DNA from: Phaeobacter inhibens DSM 16374
GTDB lineage: Bacteria; Pseudomonadota; Alphaproteobacteria; Rhodobacterales; Rhodobacteraceae
Reading direction: 5' to 3'
Length of the DNA stretch: 64,000 nucleotides
Assembly: GCF_000473105.1 (NCBI RefSeq)
Contig: NZ_KI421498.1
Location: forward strand, 3,143,009 to 3,207,008
Shown here: positions 17,272 to 26,206 of the stretch, piece by piece
How the letters are laid out: every line of letters starts with the position of its first letter
Position numbering within the stretch: the stretch's first letter is position 1
Notes under the pieces: generated by a model
What the model was told of the DNA's origin: nothing
The model's database searches: none
Seen by the model: the letters and a program-made list of their open reading frames with translations, nothing else
Made by a program: the position numbers and the translations under genes

Positions 17272-17940
17272 ATGTCCGATCCTGCATCCAACCCCATTCG
17301 CCCGACTGTTGAGCCGCCCACGGGCTCTGCCCACGACCGTGTCTACCGCGCATTGCGTACCCGGATCATGCACGGTGAGATGGCACCGGGGGAGGCGCTG
17401 ACGCTGCGGGGGATTGGTCGTGAGTTTGATGTGTCGATGACGCCCGCCCGCGAATCGGTGCGGCGGCTGGTGGCCGAAGGAGCCTTGTTCCTGTCGTCTT
17501 CTGGGCGGGTCTCTACGCCGGAGCTGACAAACGAGCGGATTGAGGAACTGGCAGCCTTGCGGGCGTTGATTGAGGTCGAGCTGGCCAGCCGTGCCCTGCC
17601 GCGCGCGCATATCGCGCTGATCGACCGGTTGCAGAGCATCAACAGCAATGTTGCCGAGATGATCTCCAAGCGGGATGCTGTCGGTTATCTCCGCACCAAT
17701 CTGGAATTTCACCGAACGCTGTATCTGCGGGCACAGGCGCCGGCCATGCTGGCGATGGCGGAGACCGTCTGGTTGCAGCTGGGGCCGACGATGCGGGCGC
17801 TTTATGGTCGGTTGCGGCGGACCGAGCCGCCGCAGAATCACAAGTTGATCATTGCCGCGCTCAAGGCGGGGGATGAACCGGGGTTGCGACTGGCAGTGCG
17901 TTCAGATGTGACGCAGGGGCTGCGGATGCTGGCGGGGTAG
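17272..17940 (+). CDS. GntR family regulator with FCD domain
   Basis: The 222-residue protein has an N-terminal GntR winged helix: DRVYRALRTRIMHGEMAPGEALTLRGIGREFDVSMTPARESVRRLVAEGAL. An FCD all-helical effector domain follows (ERIEELAALRALIEVELASRALPRA, then LEFHRTLYLRAQAPAMLAMAETVWLQLGPTMR). FCD domains usually bind small organic acids through a metal site. I chose ATG 17272; the frame is open upstream into the peptidase gene, but a palindromic operator lies just before this ATG. No obvious target gene is adjacent. Confidence 0.9.
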   Translation: MSDPASNPIRPTVEPPTGSAHDRVYRALRTRIMHGEMAPGEALTLRGIGREFDVSMTPARESVRRLVAEGALFLSSSGRVSTPELTNERIEELAALRALIEVELASRALPRAHIALIDRLQSINSNVAEMISKRDAVGYLRTNLEFHRTLYLRAQAPAMLAMAETVWLQLGPTMRALYGRLRRTEPPQNHKLIIAALKAGDEPGLRLAVRSDVTQGLRMLAG

Positions 17941-17949
17941 GGCGTGTCG

Positions 17950-18852
17950 TCAGTTATCGCCAAGCGCATCGCCCAAGGTCTCCGTGCCGCTCTGGCTGGC
18001 CTTGGGCACAACGCGGTACAGGGCATTTATCCAGCAGAACAGGGCAAAGCCTAGAAGGCCGAGGCAGAGAGCCGTGACAAGGATCTGCCCAAAAACCTGC
18101 TCCTGCAGCCAGTCAAAGACACTGCCGATACCGTCTGGATTTTCGGCTGAGGCCGACATGGCGGCCTTTAAGATCAGCGCTCCGATAACGCCAATCACCA
18201 CGCCGTTCGCGGCGACCCCCATCTTCAGCAGGGTATTGAGGCGTCGGGTGAGCTGATTGGCCCTGAGGTGTACCCGGTAGCCTTCGTCCCATGCTTTATG
18301 AAGGTAGTAGCCGGCTGCGCCTAGGGTCAGAAGACCTACTGCGCCCAAAAGCATTGTGCCAGTTGAAGACGCTGCAAGCTCAGTAAGCGTCCCGCCGCCG
18401 GAACTGCCCTCAGATTGGTGATCGATTAGAACGGTGACGGCAAGGCCCGCCATGACGAGATGAATGAGACCTGTCACGATCATGGCTGTGCGGGCGACAA
18501 GCCCTTTCATGCCCCTGCCATAGGCTTCGAGATCCCAGATGCTGTCGACAACACGCCAGAGTGCGTAGGCCGCCAGCCCAAGAATGATGAATAGCAGAAC
18601 GATCGTGCCCCATCCGCCGTCCAGCCACTCCAAGGCCGCAGTGGTTCCCTTTGCCTCTCCTCCCTGCCAGATCGACCAAAGCGATGTGCCGGCAATCGTC
18701 AGATAGACCAGCGCCCGACCACCGTAGCCTGCACGCATGATGGGTATTGCCCAGGAAAAGTCATCCGGGTTGATCTGGTCCAGGATCTCATCGCGGGTTT
18801 GCTGCGAGGGCAGGGTGCGATTTGCGAGCCCTGATTTTAGATGGTCTAACAT
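17950..18852 (-). CDS. DUF1206 multi-spanning membrane protein
   Basis: This 300-residue protein is built of three repeated pairs of hydrophobic segments, matching the DUF1206 repeat. Examples are IMRAGYGGRALVYLTIAGTSLW, then LVARTAMIVTGLIHLVMAGLA, then LLKMGVAANGVVIGVIGALILKAA. Charged residues separate the pairs. ATG 18852 follows AGGAGC and is preferred over an upstream in-frame start at 18882. Function unknown. Confidence 0.85.
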   Translation of the reverse strand: MLDHLKSGLANRTLPSQQTRDEILDQINPDDFSWAIPIMRAGYGGRALVYLTIAGTSLWSIWQGGEAKGTTAALEWLDGGWGTIVLLFIILGLAAYALWRVVDSIWDLEAYGRGMKGLVARTAMIVTGLIHLVMAGLAVTVLIDHQSEGSSGGGTLTELAASSTGTMLLGAVGLLTLGAAGYYLHKAWDEGYRVHLRANQLTRRLNTLLKMGVAANGVVIGVIGALILKAAMSASAENPDGIGSVFDWLQEQVFGQILVTALCLGLLGFALFCWINALYRVVPKASQSGTETLGDALGDN

Positions 18853-18949
18853 GATAGTGCTCCTGACCCCGGGAAAGGGCATCTACCAGTCAAATGCGCA
18901 GAATCGGTCAATTGTTCCGAAGCGGACCTTCACTGACGGGACACGAATA

Positions 18950-18980
18950 GAAAAACCCCGGCCAAGAGGCCGAGGTTTCG
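18950..18980 (-). terminator. Rho-independent terminator of accA
   Basis: On the minus strand a GC-rich stem (AACCTCGGCC pairing with GGCCGGGGTT across TCTT) is followed by a run of T, 29 bases past the accA stop. Confidence 0.85.
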
Positions 18981-19008
18981 CATTCAGATCAGAATGTTGT
19001 GTGCGAGG

Positions 19009-19971
19009 TTACGCCGCCAACCCCTTGGAGCCGATGTCCAGGAACTTCTGGCGGCGGTCCTTGATCAGGGCCGCGGCGTCCTTGCCGTCCAGCTCTGCCA
19101 GCATGTCGGCCAGTGCGTCGCGCACCGCCTCGAAGGCGGCTTCGGCATTGCGATGGGCGCCACCCAGCGGCTCGGGGATGATTTTGTCCACCACGGCCAG
19201 CTCCTTGAGGTTCTGGGCGGTGAGGCGCAGGGCCTCTGCGGCCTCGCGCATTTTCTCGGCATCCTTCCACAGGATCGAGGCGCAGCCTTCGGGGCTGATC
19301 ACGGAGTAGACGGAATGTTCCAGCATCGCCACACGGTTGGCAGTGGCAAAGGCCACAGCACCGCCAGAGCCGCCCTCACCAATGATGATGGAGATCAGCG
19401 GTACGCCGATTTTCAGGCACATTTCGGTTGAACGGGCGATGGCCTCGGACTGGCCACGCTCTTCGGCCCCTTTGCCGGGGTAGGCGCCTGCGGTATCGAC
19501 CAATGTCACCACGGGCAGACCAAACCGGCCGGCCATTTCCATCAGGCGGATTGCCTTGCGGTAGCCTTCGGGACGGGCCATGCCGAAGTTATGGGCGATA
19601 CGTGCCTTGGTGTTGGAGCCTTTCTCATGGCCGATCACCATCACAGGCTGATCGTTGAAGCGGGCCAACCCACCCATCACAGCCAGATCATCGGCAAAGT
19701 TCCGATCGCCGGCCAGCGGTGTATATTCTGTGAACAGCGCGTCGATATAGTCGCGGCAATGGGGGCGCTCCGGGTGACGGGCCACCTGACATTTCCGCCA
19801 GGGTGTCAGATCCTTGTAGAGATCGATCAGCAGCTGCGCCGCCTTCGCATCCAGGGCGGCGGCCTCATCGGTCAGATCAGCCTCTTCATTTGCCCGTGCC
19901 AGGGCGCGCAGTTCTTCCGCTTTGCCTTCGATTTCGGCCAACGGTTTTTCAAAATCCATGTACTGGGTCAT
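19009..19971 (-). CDS. accA: Acetyl-CoA carboxylase carboxyltransferase subunit alpha
   Basis: AccA carries half of the carboxyltransferase that moves CO2 from biotin to acetyl-CoA, making malonyl-CoA for fatty-acid synthesis. The 320-residue length is normal. Family blocks are visible: [12 protein letters not shown] at the start, [12 protein letters not shown] near residue 63, [19 protein letters not shown] near 130, VDTAGAYPG near 160 and IGEGGSGGA near 198. It stands alone, as accA usually does, and has its own terminator. accB, accC and accD are not in this window. Confidence 0.97.
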   Translation of the reverse strand: MTQYMDFEKPLAEIEGKAEELRALARANEEADLTDEAAALDAKAAQLLIDLYKDLTPWRKCQVARHPERPHCRDYIDALFTEYTPLAGDRNFADDLAVMGGLARFNDQPVMVIGHEKGSNTKARIAHNFGMARPEGYRKAIRLMEMAGRFGLPVVTLVDTAGAYPGKGAEERGQSEAIARSTEMCLKIGVPLISIIIGEGGSGGAVAFATANRVAMLEHSVYSVISPEGCASILWKDAEKMREAAEALRLTAQNLKELAVVDKIIPEPLGGAHRNAEAAFEAVRDALADMLAELDGKDAAALIKDRRQKFLDIGSKGLAA

Positions 19972-20090
19972 GTCGTCTCACTCGAGCGGTTTGCCCGATA
20001 TATGGCCCCAAGGGCCGACGGATGCAACTCAGCAAGATTTGTGAAGTGCTACTATGGCATCCAAATCGGGTCAGAAGAGGGACGTTTTCC

Positions 20091-20927
20091 ATGAGCAGCT
20101 CTTATGAGAACCGCATTCTGCGGGTGCTGGGATATATCTACGACAACCCGGAGGGGGATCTGTCGCTGGATGCGCTGGCGGATGTTGCGGCGATGTCGCG
20201 GTTTCACTGGCATCGGGTGTTTCGCGCCCTGACCGGTGAGACCTGCGCGCAGGCGGTGCGCCGGATCCGGTTGCATCTGGCCGCAACAGCGCTGGTACAG
20301 GGCGCAGCTCCGATCGAGAGCATCGGTCGCGCGGCGGGGTATCCCAATACCCGATCTTTTGCGCGTGTCTTTGCCGAAGCTTATGGGGCGTCGCCCGCGG
20401 CCTTTCGCAGGAAGGGCCGTCTTCTGCCGCCCAATCCCACCCTGATGTCCCAAGGAGACCCCATGTACCCCACCATTATTCGGACTGAACCCGCCCGCAC
20501 CCTGGCTGCATTGGCTCATAAGGGGGCCTATAGCGAGATCGGCCGTAGCTTTGAGGCGTTTTCAGCGCTATGCACGGCGCGGAATCTCTGGCCGCAGATG
20601 CGCCAGATGATCGGTGTCTATCTCGACAGTCCTGATACGGTCCCCGATGCCGAGCTGCGCAGCTATGCCGGGGCCAGCATGGCCGAGGGGGTTGCCCTGC
20701 CTGAGGGTATGGAGGTGGTGACTCTTCCCGGCGGCAAGACTGCGGTGATGACCTATAAGGGACCGTATTCCGGCATTCATGCCGCCTATGGCGATCTGTT
20801 TGGAGCGTGGTTGCCACAGTCGGGCGAGGAACCCGCCGATGCGCCCTGCTATGAGATCTATCTCAATGATCCACATCAGGTCGCACCGGAGGAGTTGTTG
20901 ACGGAGATCTGCCTGCCGCTGAAGTGA
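20091..20927 (+). CDS. AraC family regulator with GyrI-like effector domain
   Basis: The 278-residue protein pairs an N-terminal AraC DNA-binding domain (LDALADVAAMSRFHWHRVFRALTGETCAQAVRRIRL; AGYPNTRSFARVFAEAYGASPAAFRRK) with a C-terminal GyrI/SOUL-like ligand-binding domain (residues about 125-278). The architecture is that of Rob/SbmC-type regulators, which respond to drugs and small hydrophobic molecules. The ATG at 20091 was chosen because upstream translation is low-complexity and runs toward accA. It converges on the LysE gene. Confidence 0.9.
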   Translation: MSSSYENRILRVLGYIYDNPEGDLSLDALADVAAMSRFHWHRVFRALTGETCAQAVRRIRLHLAATALVQGAAPIESIGRAAGYPNTRSFARVFAEAYGASPAAFRRKGRLLPPNPTLMSQGDPMYPTIIRTEPARTLAALAHKGAYSEIGRSFEAFSALCTARNLWPQMRQMIGVYLDSPDTVPDAELRSYAGASMAEGVALPEGMEVVTLPGGKTAVMTYKGPYSGIHAAYGDLFGAWLPQSGEEPADAPCYEIYLNDPHQVAPEELLTEICLPLK

Positions 20928-20930
20928 CGC

Positions 20931-21527
20931 TCAGCGCTGCAGCAGGATCGCGGCCAGCGACGCAAGAAGCAGGGCGGCCATGGTCCAGTTGAAAGCCCGC
21001 AACTGTGCGGGGCGGGTCAGCAGCCGTCGCAGCTGCTGGCCCAGCAATGTCCAGGTCGAGGCCGAGAAACAGCCCACCAGCAGATAGGTGCCGGATACCC
21101 AGAGAATAGCAGTCACATCGCGGCTGGCTGCATAAAGGGTGATCGCGCCAAGGGCCATTGCCCAGGCCTTGGGGTTGACCCATTGGAACGCGCAGGCCTG
21201 CAGGAAACTCAGCGGTGTGCCCTGTGCCTCGCCTTCACGGGGAGGCGCCGCATTGGCGACTTTCCATGCAAGCCAGAGCATATAGGCCACCGAAAGCGCC
21301 GTCATAATCCAGGTGAGCGCGGGGAAAGCATCAAAGAGCTGCATCACCCCGAGGCCGACCGGCAGAATCATCAACGGAAAACCGACCGCAACACCTGTGA
21401 GATGCGGGAGTGAGCGGCGAAAGCCGAAATTTGCACCGGAGGCCATCAGCATCAGATTGTTGGGTCCGGGCGTGAAGACAGTGCCAAAGACAAAGGCGGC
21501 GAGGGCGAGGAAGAGTTCGTAAGTCAT
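20931..21527 (-). CDS. LysE family amino-acid/metabolite exporter
   Basis: The protein has about 198 residues, six hydrophobic segments and the LysE/RhtB signature FTPGPNNLMLMASGANFGFRRSLPHLTGVAVGF near residue 20. These exporters relieve amino-acid overload. ATG 21527 fits the family start better than 21548. An Lrp-type regulator gene starts about 70 bases away on the other strand, the usual LysE-Lrp pairing, so export is probably induced by an amino acid through that regulator. Confidence 0.92.
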   Translation of the reverse strand: MTYELFLALAAFVFGTVFTPGPNNLMLMASGANFGFRRSLPHLTGVAVGFPLMILPVGLGVMQLFDAFPALTWIMTALSVAYMLWLAWKVANAAPPREGEAQGTPLSFLQACAFQWVNPKAWAMALGAITLYAASRDVTAILWVSGTYLLVGCFSASTWTLLGQQLRRLLTRPAQLRAFNWTMAALLLASLAAILLQR

Positions 21528-21600
21528 GACGATGAAAATGCAGGGCATTTGAGCGAATGAAATTGCGTTTTCTACGAATTGGCGTCATGTTTTGCAATAA

Positions 21601-22053
21601 ATGACGAAGCTGGATCAAATAAACGACAGGATATTGCAGGAGTTGAACCGCGACGGGCGGATCAGCAATCTTGAGCTGGCGGATCGCGTGGGGCTGTCGC
21701 CTTCTGCCTGTCTGCGTCGGGTGCAGGAGCTGGAGCGCAGCGGAATCATCACCGGATATCGTGCGGTGTTGAACCGGCAGGCGATGGGCGTTGGCTTCGT
21801 CACCTACATTGGGGTGGGTCTGGGCGAGCATACCAAAGAAGCGCAAGAGGCGTTTGAGGTGGCCATGCGGCGGGCGCCGGAGGTCGTGGAGTGCCACAAT
21901 ATCACCGGAACCATCGAATATCTGTTGCGGGTCGAATGTGCGGATCTGCCCAGCTACAAGCAGTTTCATACCGACATTCTGGGGACATCTCCCTATGTGA
22001 CCTCAATCACCACCTATGTGGTGATGGGATCGCCCAAGGATATGCGGGCCTGA
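21601..22053 (+). CDS. Lrp/AsnC family transcriptional regulator (LysE-linked)
   Basis: The 150-residue protein has the Lrp winged helix (KLDQINDRILQELNRDGRISNLELADRVGLSPSACLRRVQELERSGIITGYRAVLN) and the C-terminal RAM ligand-binding domain (VVECHNITGTIEYLLRVECADLPSYKQF). It diverges from the LysE gene and probably regulates it and itself. The short AT-rich gap 21528-21600 must hold the operators. Confidence 0.93.
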   Translation: MTKLDQINDRILQELNRDGRISNLELADRVGLSPSACLRRVQELERSGIITGYRAVLNRQAMGVGFVTYIGVGLGEHTKEAQEAFEVAMRRAPEVVECHNITGTIEYLLRVECADLPSYKQFHTDILGTSPYVTSITTYVVMGSPKDMRA

Positions 22054-22057
22054 AAGC

Positions 22058-22094
22058 CGGGGCGGCGTCTTTTGAGTATTTTGGGAAAGGTGAC
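22058..22094. repeat. Post-stop intergenic element, copy 1
   Basis: Right after the Lrp stop, a GC-rich segment leads into GAGTATTTTGGGAAAGGTGA (22074-22093). A near copy follows dgcN at 25125-25145 (19 of 21 bases identical). I recall similar elements after many genes in Rhodobacterales genomes; their role is unclear. Confidence 0.5.
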
Positions 22095-22104
22095 GGGGCT
22101 GACG

Positions 22105-22710
22105 TCAGTCCGCGCCTGTGAGGTTCTGCATGGCGATGGCGGGGGAGGCCAGCACCGGGATCTCTGTCTCAATCAGGGCGGCAGCTCCGGCCATGGAGGC
22201 CTGCGCCAGCACCACGCAGGAGGTATCGGCCACCAAGGCGAGGCTGGTGCTGACCCAGGTGGCGATCTGTTTATGGAACAGATCGGTATCGCCTGCGGTG
22301 AAATGTGGCCAGAGACCGGTCAGAGGCAGAGTGCGGATTTCCGCTGATTTGCCGAGGTCGCTGAAGGCGCGCTCCAACAGGGCGGTTGAGGGTGCGCGGG
22401 TGCTTTCCAGACAATAAGCAATCAGCACCGGCCCGCCGATCTGCGCTGCGGCCTGCATCATCGGCCAGTCGAGCCGGGTGGCGCCGGCGCTTTCGGCCAA
22501 CTCGCCCAATGTGGTGCAGGTGCAGAGGACAGGGCCGGTCAGGCGCTGGATTTCGGCGGTGATTTCCCGGCGAAGCGCGTCGTCGATGCCGTCTTGTGCC
22601 TGTTCCAGCCAGTCGGGACGGACGATATGATGCAGCTTTGCTGCGCCCGCCAGCGCATCGAAGCTGGCGACATGGACTTCGGCAGTATGAATCAGGGTGA
22701 GATCGACCAT
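22105..22710 (-). CDS. Asp/Glu/hydantoin racemase-like protein
   Basis: This 201-residue protein resembles the Asp/Glu racemase superfamily, which uses two cysteines in symmetric lobes. Candidates are the Cys pair in VLCTCTTLGELAE (first lobe) and Cys in LVADTSCVVLAQASM (second lobe). ATG 22710 (MVDLTLIHTAEVHV) is chosen; the upstream 21 codons lack family similarity. Typical substrates are aspartate, glutamate, hydantoins or maleate. Its place beside a D-glutamate gene cluster makes a D/L-glutamate link attractive, but it is transcribed away from it and next to mcl1. Confidence 0.75.
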   Translation of the reverse strand: MVDLTLIHTAEVHVASFDALAGAAKLHHIVRPDWLEQAQDGIDDALRREITAEIQRLTGPVLCTCTTLGELAESAGATRLDWPMMQAAAQIGGPVLIAYCLESTRAPSTALLERAFSDLGKSAEIRTLPLTGLWPHFTAGDTDLFHKQIATWVSTSLALVADTSCVVLAQASMAGAAALIETEIPVLASPAIAMQNLTGAD

Positions 22711-22791
22711 GTGCTTCGCCTGCCTTTGTCTACATCTTGACGGATCATTGTTCTTCCGGGGGCACTGTCGCACCCCCGGTTTTACAAATCA

Positions 22792-23754
22792 TTAGCCGTT
22801 CTGGGCGATCAGCTCCGATTGGGCCACGATCACCTCTGCCTGTTTGATGGAAGCGATATCGACCAGACGTCCCTTGTAGACAGTGGCCCCTTCGCCATTG
22901 GCCTTGGCTTGCTCCATAGCGGCGAGGATTTCGCGCGCCTCACCTACTGCCTCATCCGAGGGGGTGAAAACTTGATTGGCCAGTGCGATCTGTTTGGGGT
23001 GGATGGCCCATTTGCCCACCATGCCCAGCGTGGCGGAGCGTTTGGCCTGGGCGATGTAGCCTTCGTCGTCGGAGAAATCCCCAAACGGACCATCGACCGG
23101 CAGAATGCCATGTGTGCGGCAGGCAGCGACAATGGCGGCCTGCGCCCAGTGCCAGGGGTCGGACCAGTGTTTTTCGCCCGCGCGCAGCATGTAATAATCC
23201 TCCTGCGTGCCGCCGATGCCGGTGGTCTGCATGCCCATCGAGGCGGCAAAATCCGCCGCACCCAGGCTCATTGCCTGCAGGCGGGGGCTGGAGGCGGCGA
23301 TGGCTTCAACATGGGCAATGCCGGCGGCAGATTCGATGATCACCTCGAAGGATATGGGTTTGGATCGGCCCTTGGCGCGTTCAATCGCCGTGACCAAGGC
23401 GTCAACGGCATAGACATCTTCGGCGCAGCCCACTTTGGGGATCATGATCTGGTCCAACCGGTCGCCCGCCTGCTCCAGCAGATCGACCACATCGCGGTAC
23501 CAATAGGGCGTATCCAGCCCGTTGATCCGCACGGAGATGTATTTGTTGCCCCAGTCGACGGTGTTCAGGGCCTCGATCACATTGGCGCGGGCCACGTCCT
23601 TGTCCGAGGGCGCGACCGAATCCTCGAGGTCGAGGTTGATCACATCTGCTGCGGAGGCCGCCATTTTGGGAAACAGCTTGGTGTTGGAGCCGGGGCCAAA
23701 CAGTTGACAGCGGTTCGGGCGGGCCGGGGCGGCAGGTTGGATGCGAAAGCTCAT
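22792..23754 (-). CDS. mcl1: L-malyl-CoA/beta-methylmalyl-CoA lyase
   Basis: The 320-residue protein is a CitE/HpcH-family lyase closely resembling Rhodobacter Mcl1 in length and sequence: RPNRCQLFGPGSNTKLFPKMAASAADVINLDLEDSVAP at the start, FEVIIESAAG, MSLGAADFAASMG, and GKWAIHPKQI. Mcl1 cleaves beta-methylmalyl-CoA to glyoxylate and propionyl-CoA, and makes or splits malyl-CoA, in the ethylmalonyl-CoA pathway of acetate assimilation. The metal-binding acidic residues lie in VEVIIES-like and NLDLED segments. It is followed after 81 bases by the racemase-like gene, possibly cotranscribed. Confidence 0.93.
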   Translation of the reverse strand: MSFRIQPAAPARPNRCQLFGPGSNTKLFPKMAASAADVINLDLEDSVAPSDKDVARANVIEALNTVDWGNKYISVRINGLDTPYWYRDVVDLLEQAGDRLDQIMIPKVGCAEDVYAVDALVTAIERAKGRSKPISFEVIIESAAGIAHVEAIAASSPRLQAMSLGAADFAASMGMQTTGIGGTQEDYYMLRAGEKHWSDPWHWAQAAIVAACRTHGILPVDGPFGDFSDDEGYIAQAKRSATLGMVGKWAIHPKQIALANQVFTPSDEAVGEAREILAAMEQAKANGEGATVYKGRLVDIASIKQAEVIVAQSELIAQNG

Positions 23755-24069
23755 GTTGGCGACCTCTGGGTAATGATATGTCGTAATCGATTGTTGTTTT
23801 GTTATTAAATTGCAACGTGACCCGCAAGTCTTTTGTGCAGATGCAGCATTGCGCGCGCAGAAACAGTCACTGTGAGGACCGACCTGAGTGAGATCACAAG
23901 CAAGGAACGGGCGTATATTATCTATGACCGGGAGGATCTGCTGACATCACGTGCAAAATTCGAAGATTCATGCGTCAATTTTCAGATGTTGCGCAGAATT
24001 CGGGATCCTCTCGCATGGGGCCTCTCTTACACTCGCGCGGAACTCGACTTTTACTGAGGAGGCCCCGCC
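23755..24069. other. 315-base divergent promoter region, mcl1 / dgcN
   Basis: The gap separates two divergent operons. An AT-rich run at 23775-23815 probably holds the mcl1 promoter. A 74-codon frame (23833-24057) has no domain or ribosome site and is not convincing. dgcN has a strong ribosome site GAGGAGG at 24057-24063. No clear operator palindrome is visible. Confidence 0.4.
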
Positions 24070-25071
24070 ATGATCGAGACCCCATATCTGCTGTTCCTGG
24101 GCGATGCGCCCGATATGCTGGCCGCCAAGGTGGCCATCGGTATTCGCGATTGGCGTCCGGACCACGCCGTGGGCCAGATCCGCCTGCCGGGCTGTGGTGC
24201 CGATCTGGGGCTGGCCGACATGACGCTGGCCGAGGCTAAGGCGGCGGGTGCCAAAACGCTGGTGATCGGTGTGGCCAACCGGGGCGGTGTGATCTCTCCT
24301 GCGTGGAAAGAGGTGCTGATTGCGGCCCTTGAGATGGGCTATGATCTGGCGTCCGGTCTGCACAATCTGCTGCGGGACGAAGGTGATCTGGTGGCCGCAG
24401 CCCAGACCCATGGTGGCACCCTGCATGATGTGCGCGTGCCAACCGTTGGCTATCCGATCGCCAATGGGGTAAAGCGCAGCGGCAAACGCTGCCTCGCTGT
24501 TGGCACCGATTGTTCAGCGGGCAAAATGTATACAGCCTTGGCGATGGATGCCGAGATGCAGAAACGCGGCATGAAGTCGACCTTCCGCGCGACGGGTCAG
24601 ACGGGTATTCTGATCACCGGCCACGGGGTACCGTTGGACGCGGTAATCGCGGATTTCATGGCAGGGTCGATCGAATATCTGACCCCGGATAATGAGGACG
24701 ATCACTGGGATCTGATCGAGGGGCAGGGCTCATTGTTTCACGTGTCCTATTCCGGTGTGACCATGGCGCTGGTGCATGGTGGCCAGCCGGATGCGCTGAT
24801 CCTGTGTCATGAGCCGACCCGTGAGCATATGCGCGGTCTGCCGGGCTACAAGCTGCCGACCCTTGAACAACTGCGCGATACGGCGCTGCCGCTGGCGCAG
24901 GTGTCCAATCCAGACTGCAAAGTGGTCGGTATCTCGGTCAACACCCAGCATCTGAGCGAAGATGAAGCGAAATCCTATCTCGCTGAAGTTGAGGCCCGTA
25001 TGGGGCTGCCTGCGGTGGACCCCTATCGCCACGGAGCAGGCCGCCTGGTGGACGCGCTGGACGCTGTGTGA
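24070..25071 (+). CDS. dgcN: D-glutamate N-acetyltransferase DgcN (DUF1611)
   Basis: The 333-residue protein is a DUF1611 member with an N-terminal Rossmann-like domain and a P-loop-type C-terminal domain (VGTDCSAGKMYTALAMDAEMQKRG near residues 145-168; TGQTGILITGHGVPLDAVIADFMAGSIE follows). Marine members named DgcN N-acetylate D-glutamate as the first step of a D-Glu catabolic route; DgcA then racemises the product. The next gene here is an enolase-superfamily epimerase matching DgcA, which supports this reading. ATG 24070 follows GAGGAGG closely. It starts a plus-strand operon of three genes. Confidence 0.85.
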   Translation: MIETPYLLFLGDAPDMLAAKVAIGIRDWRPDHAVGQIRLPGCGADLGLADMTLAEAKAAGAKTLVIGVANRGGVISPAWKEVLIAALEMGYDLASGLHNLLRDEGDLVAAAQTHGGTLHDVRVPTVGYPIANGVKRSGKRCLAVGTDCSAGKMYTALAMDAEMQKRGMKSTFRATGQTGILITGHGVPLDAVIADFMAGSIEYLTPDNEDDHWDLIEGQGSLFHVSYSGVTMALVHGGQPDALILCHEPTREHMRGLPGYKLPTLEQLRDTALPLAQVSNPDCKVVGISVNTQHLSEDEAKSYLAEVEARMGLPAVDPYRHGAGRLVDALDAV

Positions 25072-25094
25072 TCTAACCCCTGCTGCCGCCGAGG

Positions 25095-25145
25095 GTGGGC
25101 CGAAGGGTCCGGAGCCTCCGGCGGGAGTATTTTTGGAAAGATGAC
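25095..25145. repeat. Post-stop intergenic element, copy 2
   Basis: After dgcN a GC-rich hairpin (TCCGGAG/CTCCGG region, 25108-25121) is followed by GAGTATTTTTGGAAAGATGA (25125-25144). It is 19/21 identical to the element after the Lrp gene near 22074. It sits inside a probable operon, so it may be a processing or attenuating element rather than a full terminator. Confidence 0.5.
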
Positions 25146-25230
25146 AATGGGGCGCTCGGCACCACGGGCGCGCCCTGAGCCTTATCTGGCTCTTTTGAAA
25201 AAGACCACAACCGCAGTGATGGAGAGACAT

Positions 25231-26196
25231 ATGCAGATCAGCGTGACACCCGATACTTTCAAGCTGGCGCAGGTCTTTACCATTTCCCGCGGATCACGCA
25301 CCGAGGCCAAGGTGCTGACCGTGCGTATCATACAGGACGGCGTGACCGGCTGTGGTGAATGTGTGCCCTACGCGCGCTATGGCGAGACGCTGGAGAGTGT
25401 GACGGCCGAGATCGAAGGTCTGCCAGAGACGTTCAATCGCGCAGAGCTGCAATCGCTTTTGCCTGCGGGGGCTGCGCGCAATGCGGTCGATTGTGCGCTC
25501 TGGGATCTGGAGGCGAAGCAGGCTGGCAAGCGTGTCTGGGAGCTGGCAGGTCTGCCAGAACCAAAGCCGGAAATCACCGCCTATACGCTGTCGCTGGACA
25601 GCCCTGAAAACATGCAGGCGCAGGCCGCCAAGAATGCCCATCGCCCGTTGTTGAAGATCAAGTTGGGCACCGCTGATGACATGGCCCGTCTGGAAGCCGT
25701 GCGCGCCGGTGCCCCGGAGGCCCGCATTATTGTTGATGCCAACGAAGGCTGGAGCGCCGAGGTCTACGCCGATCTGGCCCCGCATCTGGTGCGTTTGGGT
25801 GTTGATCTTGTAGAACAGCCTCTCCCTGCGGGTGAGGATGCTGCGTTGCTGGGGATGGAGCGGCCAGTGCCTGTCTGTGCAGATGAAAGCTGTCATGACC
25901 GCGAGAGCCTCGCAGCACTTGAGGGTAAATACGATGTCATCAATATCAAGCTGGACAAGACCGGCGGTCTGACCGAAGCGCTGAAATTGCGCGATGCGGC
26001 GCTCGCGCAAGGCTTTGAGGTGATGGTGGGCTGTATGGTCGGATCTTCGCTGGCCATGGCGCCTGCGACACTTGTGGCACAGGGCGCGGTGGTCACAGAC
26101 CTTGACGGACCGCTTCTGTTGGCCGAAGACCGCGAGGAACCGTTGGATTTTGACGCAGACGGCGTGCACCCGCCCAAAGCGGCCTTGTGGGGCTAA
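25231..26196 (+). CDS. dgcA: N-acetyl-D-glutamate racemase DgcA (enolase superfamily)
   Basis: The 321-residue protein has the muconate/dipeptide-epimerase pattern of the enolase superfamily. The catalytic lysines are K142/K144 in LLKIKLG. Metal ligands are D169 in IIVDANEGW, E195 in VEQPLP and D218 in CADESCH. The opposite lysine is in INIKLDKTGG (residues 237-246). DgcA racemises N-acetyl-D-glutamate to the L form. Without dgcN beside it I would call it an L-Ala-D/L-Glu (dipeptide) epimerase, which remains an alternative. ATG 25231 follows GGAGAG; the frame's upstream ATG at 25141 lies in an intergenic element. Confidence 0.82.
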   Translation: MQISVTPDTFKLAQVFTISRGSRTEAKVLTVRIIQDGVTGCGECVPYARYGETLESVTAEIEGLPETFNRAELQSLLPAGAARNAVDCALWDLEAKQAGKRVWELAGLPEPKPEITAYTLSLDSPENMQAQAAKNAHRPLLKIKLGTADDMARLEAVRAGAPEARIIVDANEGWSAEVYADLAPHLVRLGVDLVEQPLPAGEDAALLGMERPVPVCADESCHDRESLAALEGKYDVINIKLDKTGGLTEALKLRDAALAQGFEVMVGCMVGSSLAMAPATLVAQGAVVTDLDGPLLLAEDREEPLDFDADGVHPPKAALWG

Positions 26197-26206
26197 GGAG
26201 AGAACT

